From Deltaproteobacteria bacterium (GTDB lineage Bacteria > Desulfobacterota > Deferrimicrobia > Deferrimicrobiales > Deferrimicrobiaceae): DNA of 51,296 nucleotides. The notes under the pieces were generated by a model. It searched no databases, was not told the origin of the DNA, and was given only the letters and a program-made list of their open reading frames with translations. The DNA is taken from positions 1 to 51,296 of the forward strand of contig JACRCO010000003.1 in NCBI GenBank assembly GCA_016218975.1. Reading direction: 5' to 3'. Shown here in pieces: positions 50,639-51,296 of this stretch; position 1 is the first letter of the stretch; each line of letters starts with the position of its first letter. The position numbers and the translations under genes are program-made.

Positions 50639-50779
50639 ACCGGCCGGGGGTCCGCCGGCAGCCAGGGAAACCGCCGGCACACGGAGCTGTGCGGCTACCG
50701 CTGCTTCCTTCCGGACCTGACGGGGTTTGCCGACTTCCGTTGCGGCGGGCCTGGCCGCCGGCATACCCCCGGCCGGCCT
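50639..50779 (-). ncRNA. ffs: Signal recognition particle RNA (4.5S, bacterial)
   Basis: On the minus strand the core GTCAGGTCCGGAAGGAAGC (near 50722-50704) is the conserved SRP Alu-free domain IV with the GGAA tetraloop, binding Ffh. The ends pair strongly: CCGGCCGGGGGTATGCCGGC (near 50777-50758) with GCTGCCGGCGGACCCCCGGC (near 50661-50642). The coordinates are approximate to a few nt. It lies just upstream of dnaX on the same strand. Confidence 0.9.
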
Positions 50780-50794
50780 TGGCGCAAATAATGT

Positions 50795-50822
50795 ATTCTA
50801 CCCCCATATCCGATAAGTTCAA
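50795..50822 (-). promoter_or_regulatory. Sigma-70 promoter of the SRP RNA
   Basis: TTGAAC at 50822-50817 and TAGAAT at 50800-50795 with a 16-nt spacer, reading on the minus strand. A start about 7 nt after the -10 box would place the RNA 5' end near 50788, close to the predicted end of the SRP RNA. Confidence 0.7.
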
Positions 50823-50838
50823 GCGCCCGAAAGGCTTT

Positions 50839-51063
50839 TTAAAACTCTTTTTGAACTTCCCCGAAAAACTCCCGCCTGATCCGGCATTCCGGGCACCTGA
50901 GCACATATCCTTTCCGGATCTTGATGGCCAGTATCCTCTTTTTGACGCCGCACCGTACGCACCGGCACATGCAGTACGGGTTGTCCTCTTCCGTGGTCTC
51001 GTATAGGATCTGCCAGGTTCCGACGGTCATCCCGGTCAGGTCCGGGATCCGGCACCTCCGCAT
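50839..51063 (-). CDS. Small zinc-ribbon-type protein of unknown function
   Basis: The 74-aa protein has CMCRCVRCGVKK and LRCPECRIRR, a pattern of Cys pairs like a zinc ribbon. The N-terminus reads RIPDLTGMTVGTWQILYETT. This resembles the D-L-T-G-x-x-x-G-x-W/L-x-V-L start of small Cys-rich (HNH-adjacent or phage-type) proteins, which also have C-x-C near the middle. The ATG at 51063 is chosen because the frame upstream overlaps the malic-enzyme C-terminus; no clear ribosome-binding site is present. DNA or RNA binding is possible but unproved. Confidence 0.5.
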   Translation of the reverse strand: MRRCRIPDLTGMTVGTWQILYETTEEDNPYCMCRCVRCGVKKRILAIKIRKGYVLRCPECRIRREFFGEVQKEF

Positions 51064-51109
51064 CCTGGCAGTGGCGACGCCTCCTTCGGCCCGCTGCACC
51101 GCGGCTTCC

Positions 51110-51296
51110 TTAGGATACAAGGTGGATTTCCGAGTACGCCTTCGATGCCCGCTGGGCGACCTTCGTCCGGTGCGCCGCTCGGGATACCTCACGGGCGACC
51201 GCAGGACCCACCTTCCGGTTGAAAACCGAAGGAATGATGTAGTCCTCCGAAAGCTCCTCCTTGCCCACGCAAGAGGCGATCGCGTACGCCGCAGCA
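51110..51296 (-). CDS. Malic enzyme, C-terminal end (5' truncated by the window)
   Basis: The frame is open from the window edge to the TAA at 51112-51110, 61 residues. It reads AIASCVGKEELSEDYIIPSV then FNRKVGPAVAREVSRAAHR. YIIPSVF followed by V-x-x-x-VA-x-x-A is typical of the C-terminus of bacterial NAD(P)-malic enzymes, which decarboxylate malate to pyruvate. The rest of the gene lies beyond the window, so cofactor use cannot be told. Confidence 0.78.
   Translation of the reverse strand, partial: AAAYAIASCVGKEELSEDYIIPSVFNRKVGPAVAREVSRAAHRTKVAQRASKAYSEIHLVS

Noticed and set aside
51064-51192. N-terminal extension of the zinc-ribbon gene to 51192
   Set aside because: It would overlap the malic-enzyme end, which is recognised in another frame; the extension is Arg-rich shadow.
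1-51296. tRNA or 16S/23S rRNA genes
   Set aside because: None was recognised by eye on either strand.

Overview
The window looks like chromosomal DNA of a GC-rich anaerobic bacterium of the Desulfuromonadia/Desulfobacterota type (the former Deltaproteobacteria). This is an inference. It rests on the order dnaX - ybaB - recR - fused 2-oxoacid:ferredoxin oxidoreductase, on a selenocysteine-containing SelD, on a CPA2/OFA/Liv transporter set, on an MglAB GTPase pair, and on frequent TTG and GTG starts with TTGA or ATGA start/stop overlaps. No plasmid, phage or transposase gene is visible.

Layout. (1) 1-2567, plus strand: the tail of an M20 peptidase, a methyltransferase-glycosyltransferase fusion and a second methyltransferase. 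(2) 2545-15030, minus strand: a polysaccharide (O-antigen or capsule type) operon. It reads wzm and wzt (ABC export), two methyltransferases, two GT4 glycosyltransferases, a third methyltransferase, three enzymes for a UDP-N-acetyl-L-6-deoxyhexosamine (L-FucNAc or L-QuiNAc), a GT2 and a membrane GT-C enzyme. A plus-strand GT4 gene and an asparagine synthetase (15183-18213) diverge from it. (3) 18246-21497, minus strand: a GyrI-like protein, SelD (with an in-frame UGA), DoxX and a metallo-beta-lactamase-fold protein. A 134-nt near-perfect inverted repeat lies between the last two. (4) 21858-25754, plus strand: an OFA-family transporter, a GNAT-like/histone-deacetylase fusion and a CBS-domain protein. 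(5) 25720-33229: a probable osmotic-stress block. It holds trehalose phosphatase and a membrane-anchored trehalose-6-phosphate synthase (minus strand), with a ClC channel, an MscS channel and a CPA2 antiporter (plus strand) diverging from them. (6) 33554-38692: a small unknown gene, then a complete branched-chain amino-acid type ABC importer (livKHMGF) ending in a coupled ribbon-helix-helix protein. (7) 38748-51296, minus strand: two U32-family proteins, MglB/MglA, a Sco1-like protein followed by a cytochrome c/periplasmic-binding fusion, the two fused subunits of a ferredoxin oxidoreductase, recR, ybaB, dnaX, the SRP RNA, a zinc-ribbon protein and the C-terminus of a malic enzyme.

The strongest non-routine signals are: the selD UGA with a bacterial SECIS-like hairpin 12 nt downstream; an A9 slippery run in dnaX after which both alternative frames stop at once; the 134-nt inverted repeat; the GNAT/HDAC fusion; the OtsA with an extracytoplasmic domain; and the cytochrome c/solute-binding fusion beside Sco1. 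Three dispersed intergenic repeat types are also present. All product calls come from reading motifs by eye; no database search was run.
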